From positions 1,115,206-1,179,205 of the forward strand of contig NZ_JAMDLI010000008.1 in assembly GCF_023721815.1 (NCBI RefSeq): a stretch of DNA of 64,000 nucleotides, given 5' to 3'. Positions 25,859 through 34,719 of this stretch are shown here, one piece after another. Both the position numbers and the translations under genes were made by a program. The notes under the pieces are model-generated. The model saw only the letters and a list, made by a program, of their open reading frames with translations. It made no database searches and was not told where the DNA came from. Each line of letters begins with the position of its first letter. Position 1 is the stretch's first letter. The DNA comes from Pleomorphomonas sp. JP5 (GTDB lineage: Bacteria > Pseudomonadota > Alphaproteobacteria > Rhizobiales > Pleomorphomonadaceae).

Positions 25859-26592
25859 TGATCGTCGCCGAAAACGTCGAGAAGCGCTTCGGAGACGTCG
25901 CAGTCCTAAAGCGCGTCAACCTTAAGGTCGAGCCGGGTGAGGTGGTGACCATCCTTGGCGCCTCCGGATCGGGCAAGTCGACGCTGATCCGCTGCATCAA
26001 CGGGCTCGAGGCGCTGTCGGGCGGCAAGATTACCGTCGACGGCCATGACGTCTCCACCAAGGCGGGCCTCGTCGCGGCCCGCCGCGCGTCGGCCACGGTG
26101 TTCCAGCTGTTCAACCTCTATCCGCACATGACGGCGCTTGGGAATATCACCCTCGCCCCCATTGAGGTTCTGAAGCTGCCGAAGGCGGAGGCAGAGGCGC
26201 GCGGCCGAGCGCTGCTCGACAAGGTGGGGCTCGGTGCGCATGCCGACGCCTATCCGCAGCAGCTCTCCGGCGGCCAGCGCCAGCGCGTCGGCATCTGCCG
26301 GGCGCTCGCCATGCAGCCGCGCTACCTGCTGCTCGACGAAGTGACCTCCGCCCTCGATCCGGAGATGACCGGCGACGTGCTGCGCATTCTCGCCGAACTC
26401 GCCGCCGACGGCACGACCATGGTGTTCGTCACCCATGAAATCGAGTTTGCCCGCCACATTTCGAACCGCATCGTCTTCCTGGAACAGGGCGAGCTGATCG
26501 TCGACCTGCCAACGGCCGAATTCTTCGCCGAGGACGGCGGTCTTGCCGTGCCGCGCATCCGTCAGTTTCTGTCCAAGATGAAAAAGGACTGA
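25858..26592 (+). CDS. Polar amino-acid ABC transporter ATP-binding protein
   Basis: The 244-residue ATPase has Walker A GASGSGKSTLIR, a Q-loop within ATVFQLFNLYPHMTALGN, signature LSGGQRQRVG, Walker B LLLDEVTSALDP and a switch His in VFVTHE. The length and motifs are those of GlnQ/HisP-type subunits. It starts at the ATG overlapping the permease stop (TGATG). Confidence 0.93.
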   Translation: MIVAENVEKRFGDVAVLKRVNLKVEPGEVVTILGASGSGKSTLIRCINGLEALSGGKITVDGHDVSTKAGLVAARRASATVFQLFNLYPHMTALGNITLAPIEVLKLPKAEAEARGRALLDKVGLGAHADAYPQQLSGGQRQRVGICRALAMQPRYLLLDEVTSALDPEMTGDVLRILAELAADGTTMVFVTHEIEFARHISNRIVFLEQGELIVDLPTAEFFAEDGGLAVPRIRQFLSKMKKD

Positions 26593-26595
26593 GCC

Positions 26596-27513
26596 TTGAT
26601 TCTGCTTGCCAACACCGAGGCCGCGCCCGGCTTTTCCCATGCCGTCGATACCCTGCTCGCTGGCGGCGCCGCCCTTGACGCGCTGGTCGAGGGCATCGGT
26701 TACGTCGAGGCGGCGCCAAGCGTTCGTTCCGTCGGCTACGGCGGCTGGCCCAACATGGTCGGCGACATGGAGTGCGACGGCGCCGTGATGGACGGAACGA
26801 CGCTGTCCGTCGGCTCGGTCGGCGCGGTGCCCCGTACCTTGCACGTGGCGGCGCTGGCGCGCGAGGTGATACGCCGCCTGCCGCATGTCATGTTGACCGG
26901 CGAAGGCGCGCGCCGCTTCGCAAGTGAAATCGGTTTCAGCGAAGACGATGTCCTGTTCCCCGACAGCAAGCGGGTTTGGCGCGAGAAGCTCGACAGTCTG
27001 CTCGACGAGAAGGCGCGCGCCGCCTTCCCGGACGTGCCGCTGATCCCGCTCTCCAACGCCATCACCGATCCCGAGCGGGTTCGCGATACCACCGTCTTCC
27101 TCGGCATCGATTCCGGCGGCAACGCCGCTGTCGTCACCTCGACGTCGGGCTGGGCCTGGAAATATCCCGGTCGGCTCGGCGACAGCCCGATCCCTGGCGC
27201 CGGCTTCTACGCCGACAGCCGTTACGGCGCTGCGGCCTGCACCCACACCGGCGAAATGACCATGCGCTGCGCCACGTCGCACGCCGTGGTGCAGGGACTG
27301 AAGTTCGGCCTTTCACTCGATGCGGCGGTAGAGCGCGCCGCCGAGGACCTCCTCGCCCTCAAGGGTGGCTTTATCGGCGAGGTGGTCATTCATGCGCTCG
27401 ACAACAAAAACAAGCATCGCGTCGTCACGCTCAGGGGCAACAAGCCAGTTTCCTATTGGTTCTGGGAGCCCGGCATGCCCGCACCCGAGCGGCGGCAATC
27501 GGAACAGCTTTGA
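26596..27513 (+). CDS. Glycosylasparaginase-type N-terminal nucleophile hydrolase
   Basis: The 305-residue protein matches the asparaginase-2 / N4-(beta-N-acetylglucosaminyl)-L-asparaginase family. The probable autocleavage site is D164-T165 (VRDTTVFLG), with T165 as nucleophile. Downstream blocks SGWAWKYPGRLGDSPIPGAG and HTGEMTMR fit glycosylasparaginase better than plain isoaspartyl peptidase. No signal peptide is seen, so it should act in the cytoplasm on a compound brought in by the surrounding ABC transporter. The start is a TTG at 26596, 3 bases after the ATPase stop; there is no better in-frame ATG. Confidence 0.82.
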   Translation: MILLANTEAAPGFSHAVDTLLAGGAALDALVEGIGYVEAAPSVRSVGYGGWPNMVGDMECDGAVMDGTTLSVGSVGAVPRTLHVAALAREVIRRLPHVMLTGEGARRFASEIGFSEDDVLFPDSKRVWREKLDSLLDEKARAAFPDVPLIPLSNAITDPERVRDTTVFLGIDSGGNAAVVTSTSGWAWKYPGRLGDSPIPGAGFYADSRYGAAACTHTGEMTMRCATSHAVVQGLKFGLSLDAAVERAAEDLLALKGGFIGEVVIHALDNKNKHRVVTLRGNKPVSYWFWEPGMPAPERRQSEQL

Positions 27514-27529
27514 TCACAGGAGAGACATC

Positions 27530-28327
27530 ATGCATCGGCTTCTGAAGACAACCCTTGCCGCCGCGGCCATGTGCCTCGCGCTGGCGAGCACGGCCAGTGC
27601 TGGCTCCAAGCTGCAGGAAATCCTCGACGCCGGCGTCATTCGCATCGGCGTTTCTCTAGGCGGCGAGCCGATCGGCTTCCGCGACGACCAGAACAATCCG
27701 GTCGGCTACGATGTCGACGTCGCCACCAGGCTGGCGGAAAAGCTCGGCGTGAAGCCCGAGTTCACCGACGTCTCGGGCGATGCCCGCGTGTCCATGCTGG
27801 TCGCCAACCAGCTCGACCTCGTCGTTGCCAACACGTCGGCGACGCTGGCCCGCGCCAAGGCGGTCAGCTTCTCGATCCCCTACAACCGCGCCGGCCTCCG
27901 CATCATCGTGCAGGCCGATGCCGGCATCACCTCGCTTGAAGGCCTCGCCGGCAAGAAGGTGGTGGTGGGGCGCGGCACCACCGGCGAAACCTTCCTGAAG
28001 CGCGCCGTACCGACGGCCGAGCTGGTCTACACCGACAACTTCTCGCCCGATGGCGTGCTGCTTCTCAAGCAGAAGCGTGTCGACGCCGGCATCGAGGACT
28101 CGTCGATGCTCGACTATCTGGCCACCAAGGACGCCTCGCTCGTCACCCTGCCCGGCCTCTACTCCAACGATCCGATCGGCATCGCGATCGCCCAGGGCGA
28201 CTCTGATTTCCAGCGTTGGGTCGACATGTTCGTGTCGGATTACATCCAGTCCGGCGCCTACGAGGCCAACTACAAGAAGTGGTGGGGTGAGAAGGCCAAC
28301 CCGCCGACACTGACTCCGCTCTGGTAA
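27530..28327 (+). CDS. Amino-acid ABC transporter substrate-binding protein
   Basis: This 265-residue SBP_bac_3-type periplasmic protein has a signal peptide ending near residue 24 (ASTASA before GSK). Typical blocks are AGVIRIGVSLGGEPIGFRDD, GYDVDVATRLAEKLGV and LVVANTSATLARAKAVSFS. It provides specificity for the preceding permeases and ATPase; with the hydrolase gene present, the ligand may be a glycosylated or otherwise modified asparagine. AGGAGAG precedes the ATG at 27530. It is the last gene before a terminator. Confidence 0.92.
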   Translation: MHRLLKTTLAAAAMCLALASTASAGSKLQEILDAGVIRIGVSLGGEPIGFRDDQNNPVGYDVDVATRLAEKLGVKPEFTDVSGDARVSMLVANQLDLVVANTSATLARAKAVSFSIPYNRAGLRIIVQADAGITSLEGLAGKKVVVGRGTTGETFLKRAVPTAELVYTDNFSPDGVLLLKQKRVDAGIEDSSMLDYLATKDASLVTLPGLYSNDPIGIAIAQGDSDFQRWVDMFVSDYIQSGAYEANYKKWWGEKANPPTLTPLW

Positions 28328-28368
28328 GAAGGCGGCGATAGTCCGCCACCCGAGGACCGCAGACGCAG

Positions 28369-28403
28369 CTCGGCACCAGTGAAAACCGGTGCCGAGTTTT
28401 TTG
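28369..28403 (+). terminator. Intrinsic terminator of the amino-acid ABC operon
   Basis: CTCGGCACC (28369-28377) pairs with GGTGCCGAG (28388-28396) and is followed by six T residues. Confidence 0.9.
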
Positions 28404-28419
28404 TGTCAGGCCTATACTC

Positions 28420-29412
28420 TCAACCGGTGCCGCGAGAAATGAACCGGGTCGGAATGTCGAGGCCGGACGCCGGAAACTCTTCCGGCTCCTTGAGGAACGA
28501 AAGGATGCCAGCCACCAGCGCCGAATGGTCGAAGCCGACGCTGGAAATGTCGTAGGCGGCAAAATTGCCTTTCTCGACGGCGTCAAAACCATAGAGCAGA
28601 TAATCGGCAGGCGGCTGCCAGCCTTGCCGGCGCAAGCCGTCCATCACGCCCATCGCCATGGAGTCGGAGGTACAGAACACGGCGTCGGGCTTAGTCTCGC
28701 CGACCGCCTCGGCTGCCTTGATGCCCGAGCCGTAGGAATAGTCACCGCCCACTTCGGATAGAAGACGGATGCCGGCGGTGGCGCAAGCCGACCGATAAGC
28801 GAGAATGCGGGCCTCCTCCACGAGCGAACTGGCACGCCCGGTGACCAGCGTGGCGCTCTCGACACCCTTTGCGCGGGCGTGGCGCACCAACTCGTCGATG
28901 CCGTTCTCCTCGTCGATATTGATGCGGGCGCTCTCGGCATCGAAACGCCCGTTCAGCATCAGCACATTGTCGCTATGGAAGAGGGCACGCACCTCGCCGG
29001 CATCGGCGAAGTCCGAGAAAACCAATGCGGCATGCACGTGATAGGTCAGCGAGTTACGCAGGAAGTCGTCGATGCGCTTGGTACGACCGACGCGGATCAG
29101 GATCGCCTGCTTGCCAAGCGACTGGATACCCTCAAGCAGCGGGTCGAACAGGTCGAGATCGGAGAGATCGCTGAGGTAGTTGATGATGACGGCGACCAGA
29201 TCGATCGACTTGGTGGCGAGCCCCCGCGCCAGCGGGTTCTGATGGTAGCCCAGTTCGGCCGCGGCCTTCAGGACCCGTTCCTTCTTCTCCAGCGATACCG
29301 GTCGCCGGCTCGGCGACAGGGCTCGCGACACAATGGCCGGGGCCACGCCGGCCACGCGCGCCACGTCGGCAATCGTCGGGCGCTTTCCCTCGCGAGGCGG
29401 CTTTTCGGTCAT
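28420..29412 (-). CDS. LacI-family transcriptional regulator
   Basis: The 330-residue repressor has the helix-turn-helix PTIADVARVAGVAPAIVSRA, a hinge NPLARGLATKS and a ligand domain containing AVFCTSDSMAMGVMDGLRRQ. It is convergent with the amino-acid ABC operon, whose promoter carries a LacI-type operator. A looser GTGAA/TTCAC repeat upstream of its own start (29534-29550) may be an autoregulatory site. Confidence 0.92.
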   Translation of the reverse strand: MTEKPPREGKRPTIADVARVAGVAPAIVSRALSPSRRPVSLEKKERVLKAAAELGYHQNPLARGLATKSIDLVAVIINYLSDLSDLDLFDPLLEGIQSLGKQAILIRVGRTKRIDDFLRNSLTYHVHAALVFSDFADAGEVRALFHSDNVLMLNGRFDAESARINIDEENGIDELVRHARAKGVESATLVTGRASSLVEEARILAYRSACATAGIRLLSEVGGDYSYGSGIKAAEAVGETKPDAVFCTSDSMAMGVMDGLRRQGWQPPADYLLYGFDAVEKGNFAAYDISSVGFDHSALVAGILSFLKEPEEFPASGLDIPTRFISRGTG

Positions 29413-29533
29413 GATCTGTGGGGTCCATTCCGGAAGGGATGCAAGGGCTTATCGCACAATTGCCGATGGACTGGAAAGCATCGTTGCACCCTGTTCCCGG
29501 ATCTCCGAAGACCATTTTCGCAAACGGCAGGTG

Positions 29534-29550
29534 GTGAACCGATATTTCAC
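29534..29550. promoter_or_regulatory. Possible operator, GTGAA-N7-TTCAC
   Basis: Arms GTGAA and TTCAC in the divergent gap resemble the arms of the operator at 24485-24500 but have a spacer one base longer. It lies about 120 bases upstream of the LacI start and just before the next plus-strand gene. Confidence 0.3.
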
Positions 29551-29589
29551 TCTTTTCTGGAACTATCCGCTCAGGACAGGAGTGGCAGA

Positions 29590-31278
29590 GTGATTTCAGA
29601 AGGCATGTCCCGCCAACCCGATCTCCGCGCGGTCTCCGATCAACTCGAGGCCGCCCGTTCACAGATCGAGGAACGTTTCGTCGAAGGCGGCAAGGCCCTG
29701 ATGGCCGCCTATGACATCGTCGCCCGCCTTCTCGCGGCAATCGACGGCGTAACCGGAGCTCTAGACGACAATGCCTGCGACAAGGCAGCGGCCCGGCTAA
29801 CCGCCACGCTGAAAGGCCTCTCCGACCTCGCGGACACCGAAGCCGCCGCAGGACAGCGTCTCGCCTCGGTTCTTGAGGACAGCGAGGCGATCGCCCCGCG
29901 CATTCGCGACATGCAGCGTTCGCTGCGCTACCTTAATACTTGCGCCATGGAGACCCGGATTGCCGGGGCCGGCGTTTCCGAGTTCGCTCAGTTCGCCGAC
30001 GACGTGGACAAGTACGTCGGCTCGGCGATCGATCAGATCGAGATCTTCGCCGACAAGGTAGGGCAGCTGAGCGAGCAGATCGCAGCGGCTTGCTCCGGCG
30101 GTAAAGACACGGGCATCGCGAACCAGGTCGCGTCTGTCTCCTCGACGCTGACAGCGGCGCTTGAGGCGGTTCATCACCGCCGCAACGACCTCAGAAAACT
30201 CGCTTCCGGTACGGCAGACGTGGCGAAGTCCGTCCAGGAAAAGGTCGGCAAGGTGCTGTCGGCGCTACAAGCCGGTGACGTTGCGCGGCAGCGCATCGAG
30301 CACGTGCAGGCCGGTATCGCCATGCTCCTCGACGAACTGACACGGTGCGGCTCCGAACGACAGGCGGAGGCTCTCTCTCACGCCGGCATACGGCTGCTGT
30401 CTGCCCAGACGTCGGCGCTGATCAAGGACTTCAATGAACAGACCCGTGTGGTCGTTGCGACGATCGAAGGCCTGGCAGGGGAAGCTGCGCGCGTTTTGGC
30501 GCTGACCGGCAAGGCCGGCTGCAACGGCAGCGGGGAAGTTCAGGTCATTGAGGATGCGGTCGGTCTAACGCAAGGCGTCGTTGGCGATATAGAGCGGTCT
30601 GGAACGCTGGCAGCTGCAGCTTATGCCTGCACCAAGCAGGTCGCCACCGAACTGCTCAGCAACATGGGCAACATCGGCAACATACGAAGCGTTCGCGACG
30701 ACATCCGCTGCCTCGCGATCAACGCCTATCTGCGCAGCAATCGACTGGGAGCGAAAGGGCGCGCCGTCGGTGTGGTTGCCGCCGAAATGAACACCTATGC
30801 CGCAAGGCTAGGTACGGCGGCAGAAGACATCTTGCAGCGCCTGTCGACCATGCGAGAAGCCGCCAACGGCATCGACGCCGAACGCGAAAGTCATCACGTC
30901 GACATCGCCTCCGAGCTCGACGGCGCCGTGGCGACTCTGCGCGAGGCAAGCGCTCGAACCAGCCTCTACCTCAAGGAGGCCGAAGAGAGCGGCAACGCCG
31001 TTGCCGATCGCATTGCTCACATCGCTCGCCACATCGATTTCAGCAAGGATCTCGGCGAACACCTTCATGCCTGCCACCGCATGTTCGGCAGCAACGACAA
31101 CATCAGCCCGGTGGAACGGTCAAAGGATCACGAGAGCTTCTCGGAGCGTCTTTTCGCCGTCTATACGATGGCGGCCGAGCGGGACATCCACCAGACGATC
31201 CTGGGCGGCAGCGTGCCCACGCCGCCCGCAGCCCCGGCGCAGGAGAGCGTGGACCTGTTCGACGACGTGCTGTTCTGA
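29590..31278 (+). CDS. Soluble chemoreceptor-like coiled-coil protein of unknown function
   Basis: The 562-residue protein has no signal peptide, membrane segment or HAMP domain and is almost entirely helical, with frequent Ala/Glu/Asp heptads. About residues 366-408 (DDIRCLAINAYLRSNRLGAK, then AVGVVAAEM) clearly echo the methyl-accepting chemotaxis hairpin, where NLLALNAAIEAARAGE and FAVVADEVR are expected. A weaker second copy lies near 105-140. The hairpin is degenerate, so coupling to CheA is doubtful. The start may be the GTG at 29590 (GGAG 7 bases upstream) or the ATG at 29605. The tail is short and acidic (DLFDDVLF). Confidence 0.7.
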   Translation: MISEGMSRQPDLRAVSDQLEAARSQIEERFVEGGKALMAAYDIVARLLAAIDGVTGALDDNACDKAAARLTATLKGLSDLADTEAAAGQRLASVLEDSEAIAPRIRDMQRSLRYLNTCAMETRIAGAGVSEFAQFADDVDKYVGSAIDQIEIFADKVGQLSEQIAAACSGGKDTGIANQVASVSSTLTAALEAVHHRRNDLRKLASGTADVAKSVQEKVGKVLSALQAGDVARQRIEHVQAGIAMLLDELTRCGSERQAEALSHAGIRLLSAQTSALIKDFNEQTRVVVATIEGLAGEAARVLALTGKAGCNGSGEVQVIEDAVGLTQGVVGDIERSGTLAAAAYACTKQVATELLSNMGNIGNIRSVRDDIRCLAINAYLRSNRLGAKGRAVGVVAAEMNTYAARLGTAAEDILQRLSTMREAANGIDAERESHHVDIASELDGAVATLREASARTSLYLKEAEESGNAVADRIAHIARHIDFSKDLGEHLHACHRMFGSNDNISPVERSKDHESFSERLFAVYTMAAERDIHQTILGGSVPTPPAAPAQESVDLFDDVLF

Positions 31279-31403
31279 CCGCGGGACGCCTTCGACCATC
31301 AGCCATTGGCCGAAGCGCGAACTGACGGGCGTCGCACGTCCTTCTATACTCTCTCCGAGAAAGTGGCGCCCAGGCGGATCGCCACTGATGATCGGAGAGG
31401 AAA

Positions 31404-32354
31404 ATGAAAAAGCGTCCGCTCGGGAAGACCGGCTTCGATATCGCGCCGCTTGTATTTGGCGGCAACGTCTTCGGCTGGACCATCGACGAGAAGGCCAGCT
31501 TCGATGTGCTGGACGCCTTCGTCGACCATGGCTTCGATGCCATCGATACGGCCGATGTCTACTCCCGCTGGAAACCCGGCAACCAGGGCGGCGAGTCCGA
31601 GACCATTATCGGCCGCTGGCTGAAGGCTCGTCCGGGCCCCAGGGACAAACTCAAGATCTTCACCAAGGTCGGCTCCGACCTTGGCCAGCCCGGCGAAAAG
31701 GGGCTGGGGGAGCAATGGATCCTAGAAGCGGTCGATCGTTCGCTCTCACGGCTCGGCATCGACAGGATCGATCTCTATTTCTCGCACTGGCCCGACAAGA
31801 CACCCTATGAGGAAACGCTCGGCGCTTACGACAAACTGATCCGTGCCGGCAAGGTGCGAGCGATCGGAGCCTCCAACGTCAATGCGGAGCAACTCGGGGA
31901 AGCGCTCGCGGTCTCGCGAAAGAGGAATCTGCCAAGCTACCAAGTCCTTCAGCCCAACTACAGCCTCGCGGAACGATCTCAGTTCGACGGCGCGCTTCGT
32001 GACCTCTGCATGCACGAGGACATCGGCGTCGTCTCCTACTATAGCCTTGCCTCGGGCTTCCTGACCGGCAAGTACAGGTCCGCCGACGATCTCGCGGACA
32101 GCAGCCGGGCGGGCAGCGTCGAAAAACACATGAACGATCGTGGCTTCGGCATCCTCGCGGCCGTCGACCAAGTGGCGGAAGCCCATCATGCCAAGCCGGC
32201 CGAGGTGGCCCTCGCCTGGCTGATGGCGCGGCCGGGCGTGACGGCTCCGATCGCCAGCGCCACCAAGGTCGCGCACGTCGAAAGCTTCGCTCACGCAGCG
32301 ACGCTTCACCTGACGCCGGCCGAGGTCGAACTGCTGGACAAGGCAAGCGCCTGA
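31404..32354 (+). CDS. Aldo/keto reductase
   Basis: This 316-residue cytoplasmic NADPH-dependent oxidoreductase has the aldo/keto reductase tetrad visible as D48 and Y53 (DTADVYSRW), K88 (IFTKVG) and H128 (YFSHWP). The C-terminal cofactor-binding part includes TAPIASATKVAHVES. The family reduces aldehydes and ketones, often sugar-derived. The start has GGAGAGG upstream. It is convergent with the EIIC-EAL gene and does not appear to be in an operon. Confidence 0.92.
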   Translation: MKKRPLGKTGFDIAPLVFGGNVFGWTIDEKASFDVLDAFVDHGFDAIDTADVYSRWKPGNQGGESETIIGRWLKARPGPRDKLKIFTKVGSDLGQPGEKGLGEQWILEAVDRSLSRLGIDRIDLYFSHWPDKTPYEETLGAYDKLIRAGKVRAIGASNVNAEQLGEALAVSRKRNLPSYQVLQPNYSLAERSQFDGALRDLCMHEDIGVVSYYSLASGFLTGKYRSADDLADSSRAGSVEKHMNDRGFGILAAVDQVAEAHHAKPAEVALAWLMARPGVTAPIASATKVAHVESFAHAATLHLTPAEVELLDKASA

Positions 32355-32381
32355 GCTTGCGCTCCGCGCTGACGTAGAGCG

Positions 32382-32412
32382 CCGTTCGATCCGCGGGATT
32401 CGGGTCGAACGG
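32382..32412. repeat. Inverted repeat between convergent genes
   Basis: CCGTTCGA (32382-32389) pairs with TCGAACGG (32405-32412). There is no T tract on either side, so a factor-independent terminator is not supported, though it sits where one is expected. Confidence 0.4.
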
Positions 32413-32433
32413 TGCCTGAGCAGCCGGACAGAT

Positions 32434-34719
32434 TCAGGCAGCGATGCCAGCGTTGGCGAGGATGTAGTCCAGGCAGGGACCGCTTTCGAGCGGTCTTGAG
32501 AACAGATAGCCCTGGAAGCGGGCGCAGCCGAGATCGATGAAGCGGGGAAGCTGCTCGGGCTGTTCGATACCCTCGACAACCGCGCGAAGGCCCAGAGTTC
32601 GGCTGAGGGTGACGATCGACCGTATTACGTGCTCGTTGAGGTCGCCCTGGCTTGTGAAGGTGAGCGAACGATCGATCTTCAGCGTGTCGAGCGGCAGTTC
32701 GCGAAGATAGTGCAGCGAGGTGTGCCCCATGCCGAAGTCGTCCAGTGCAATGCGGACACCGGCTTTCCGAAGGCGAAGCAGCGCTCCAATCGCTTGGGCG
32801 GCCGGCGCAAGCGAGGTCGACTCGGTGATTTCCAGCTCGACGAGATGCGGATCGAGCTTCTCCTCGGCCAGAACGCGCAGGACCTTGCGGTCGAAGGAGG
32901 CATCCTGAAGCTGAAGTGGTGATACGTTGACCGATACAATGAGATCGCCGGGCACCGACGAGGCCCAAGCGGCGCGCTGCCGGCAGGCAAGGCGGAGCAC
33001 GTGCTCGCCCAACTGATCGGCAAAATGCATGTCGTCCGCCAGCGCGACGGTCACCGAAGGTGGGATGAAGCCGTAAGTCTCGTGGTTCCACCTCAGCAGC
33101 GCCTCGACGCCGAACACCCGACGCTCCTCAATGCAGACCTGCGGCTGGTACTGAAGAAAAAGGCGGTCGGACGATGCGAGCGCATCCGTCAGATCCCGGG
33201 CAAGAACGCCGGCAAGATGCCCGGCAGTGCCATGGAGATCGATCAGCCGATGTCCGTGCATCACCTCGGTCGACTCCGAGGCCGCAATCAGCGTTCGCAT
33301 CGCCTCGGCGTTGGAAGCGGTTCGCAACCGCCGCGCAACCCGGACGAAGGGCAGATAGAGCACCGTTCCGACGGCGAGTGACGCGAGTTGCAAGACCACG
33401 CCGGCCGGCGAGCCGGTGGCCAGATAGCCGTTGAAAAGCGCCGGCATCGTCCAGGGAACCATTTGGTCGGCCACAGGAGCCAAGCCGCCAATCGTCGCCG
33501 CGTAGGCGATCAGCGCTTGCACGAGTGGGATCAGGATAAAGGGGACGACGTAGATCGGGTTCAGGATCAACGGCAAACCGAACAACAGGGGCTCGTTGAC
33601 ATTGATGAAGGCCGGCAAGAGCGACAACCAAGCGAGGCGACGAATGGCCGGTTCCCTGTCGGCATAAAGAAGTGCGAGGATCAGACAGAGTGTGGACCCG
33701 GAACCACCGTAAGCGGAGTAGATGGGAAAGAAGTTCCAGGTGAAGGCCGTGGGGACGCCTGCGGCACTGGCCGCATTCGCCGAAGCCATCATCTGTTCCA
33801 GCACGGGCGCCAGCATGTTGCCGCCGTGCCCACCGAGGAACCAGATGGACTGACGGACCAGAACATAGGCTGCCGCGACCATTGCCGAAGGTTCTGCCCC
33901 GGCGAAAGGCGCCGATATGACGGACGACAAGGCCGTGGTCAAATCCGCTCCGCCAAGGCTTACCTGCGCCTGTCGGACCGCCGCGAACACAAGCAACGTG
34001 ATCATGCCGGCCGGCAGGATGGAGAAGAGGTCGCCGACCAGCGGATCTGCGCCGAAGCCCCGCAAGCGAAGGCGGAACTGCGGACGGCGCGCCAGAAAGA
34101 GGAACAGGTAGCTGGCACTGATGGCCACGACCAACGCCGCCGGCAATCCGCGAGATGACGACAAGGCGTCCTTCCAGCGTTCAAGCGTTTCCGGCGCCAC
34201 GACAATGAAGAAGCACGCCAAAGCGACCACGGAGGCGCTGGCCGGGTTGACCGGGTAACGGTCGGCGCGTGTGCTGACCAGAACCGCCAACGAGTAAGAG
34301 AAACCGGCCACGACCACCAGAGAGACAAGGCCAAAGGTGCCGTCCACCAGGGTGGAGCAGAGCGCGCGCAGGGCATCGATGACTTCGGGGTGAAGGACCT
34401 CGACAAAAGAAAAGGAGAGAAGCGCGTTGACGAAATGGGCGAAGGCGCCGACCAGCACCATCGGCAAGCTCAACAGCAAGGCGCGCCGGAGAGCCACCAA
34501 CAAGGGCCAGGCGGCAAGGCGTCCCATTGCCGCCACGAGTTTGGATGACAGGCGGTGGATGAAGAAAGCTTCGTCACGAAGGGTGGCGGCCACCGGCGCC
34601 GCCGGCTGTGTTTCAGACTGCGCCGAGTCCCGATCTGCGATCGGCTCATTTGTCATGGCTGTCGCCCCGCCCGTTTCATCGCTGTCGCCGCTCTTGGTTG
34701 GCGGCTGTACGAGCAGCAT
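32434..34719 (-). CDS. PTS EIIC-like membrane domain fused to an EAL phosphodiesterase domain
   Basis: The 761-residue protein joins a lactose/cellobiose-type PTS EIIC membrane domain (about residues 60-465) to a cytoplasmic EAL domain (about 505-755). In EIIC, H298 in LGGHGGN and E376 in NVNEPLLFGLPLILNP match the residues that bind sugar in ChbC-type transporters. In EAL, the metal and catalytic positions look intact: E539 (VEALLRW), N598, E630, D660-D661 (DDFG), K681, E716 and Q736. It should hydrolyse c-di-GMP, probably in response to a sugar at the EIIC site. No EIIA or EIIB gene is nearby. The start could instead be the ATG at 34656. Confidence 0.85.
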   Translation of the reverse strand: MLLVQPPTKSGDSDETGGATAMTNEPIADRDSAQSETQPAAPVAATLRDEAFFIHRLSSKLVAAMGRLAAWPLLVALRRALLLSLPMVLVGAFAHFVNALLSFSFVEVLHPEVIDALRALCSTLVDGTFGLVSLVVVAGFSYSLAVLVSTRADRYPVNPASASVVALACFFIVVAPETLERWKDALSSSRGLPAALVVAISASYLFLFLARRPQFRLRLRGFGADPLVGDLFSILPAGMITLLVFAAVRQAQVSLGGADLTTALSSVISAPFAGAEPSAMVAAAYVLVRQSIWFLGGHGGNMLAPVLEQMMASANAASAAGVPTAFTWNFFPIYSAYGGSGSTLCLILALLYADREPAIRRLAWLSLLPAFINVNEPLLFGLPLILNPIYVVPFILIPLVQALIAYAATIGGLAPVADQMVPWTMPALFNGYLATGSPAGVVLQLASLAVGTVLYLPFVRVARRLRTASNAEAMRTLIAASESTEVMHGHRLIDLHGTAGHLAGVLARDLTDALASSDRLFLQYQPQVCIEERRVFGVEALLRWNHETYGFIPPSVTVALADDMHFADQLGEHVLRLACRQRAAWASSVPGDLIVSVNVSPLQLQDASFDRKVLRVLAEEKLDPHLVELEITESTSLAPAAQAIGALLRLRKAGVRIALDDFGMGHTSLHYLRELPLDTLKIDRSLTFTSQGDLNEHVIRSIVTLSRTLGLRAVVEGIEQPEQLPRFIDLGCARFQGYLFSRPLESGPCLDYILANAGIAA

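Noticed and set aside
32434-34719. Reading the EIIC-EAL protein as an ordinary sugar PTS permease
   Set aside because: There is no EIIB domain or EIIA/EIIB gene nearby and the C-terminal third is a well-conserved EAL domain.
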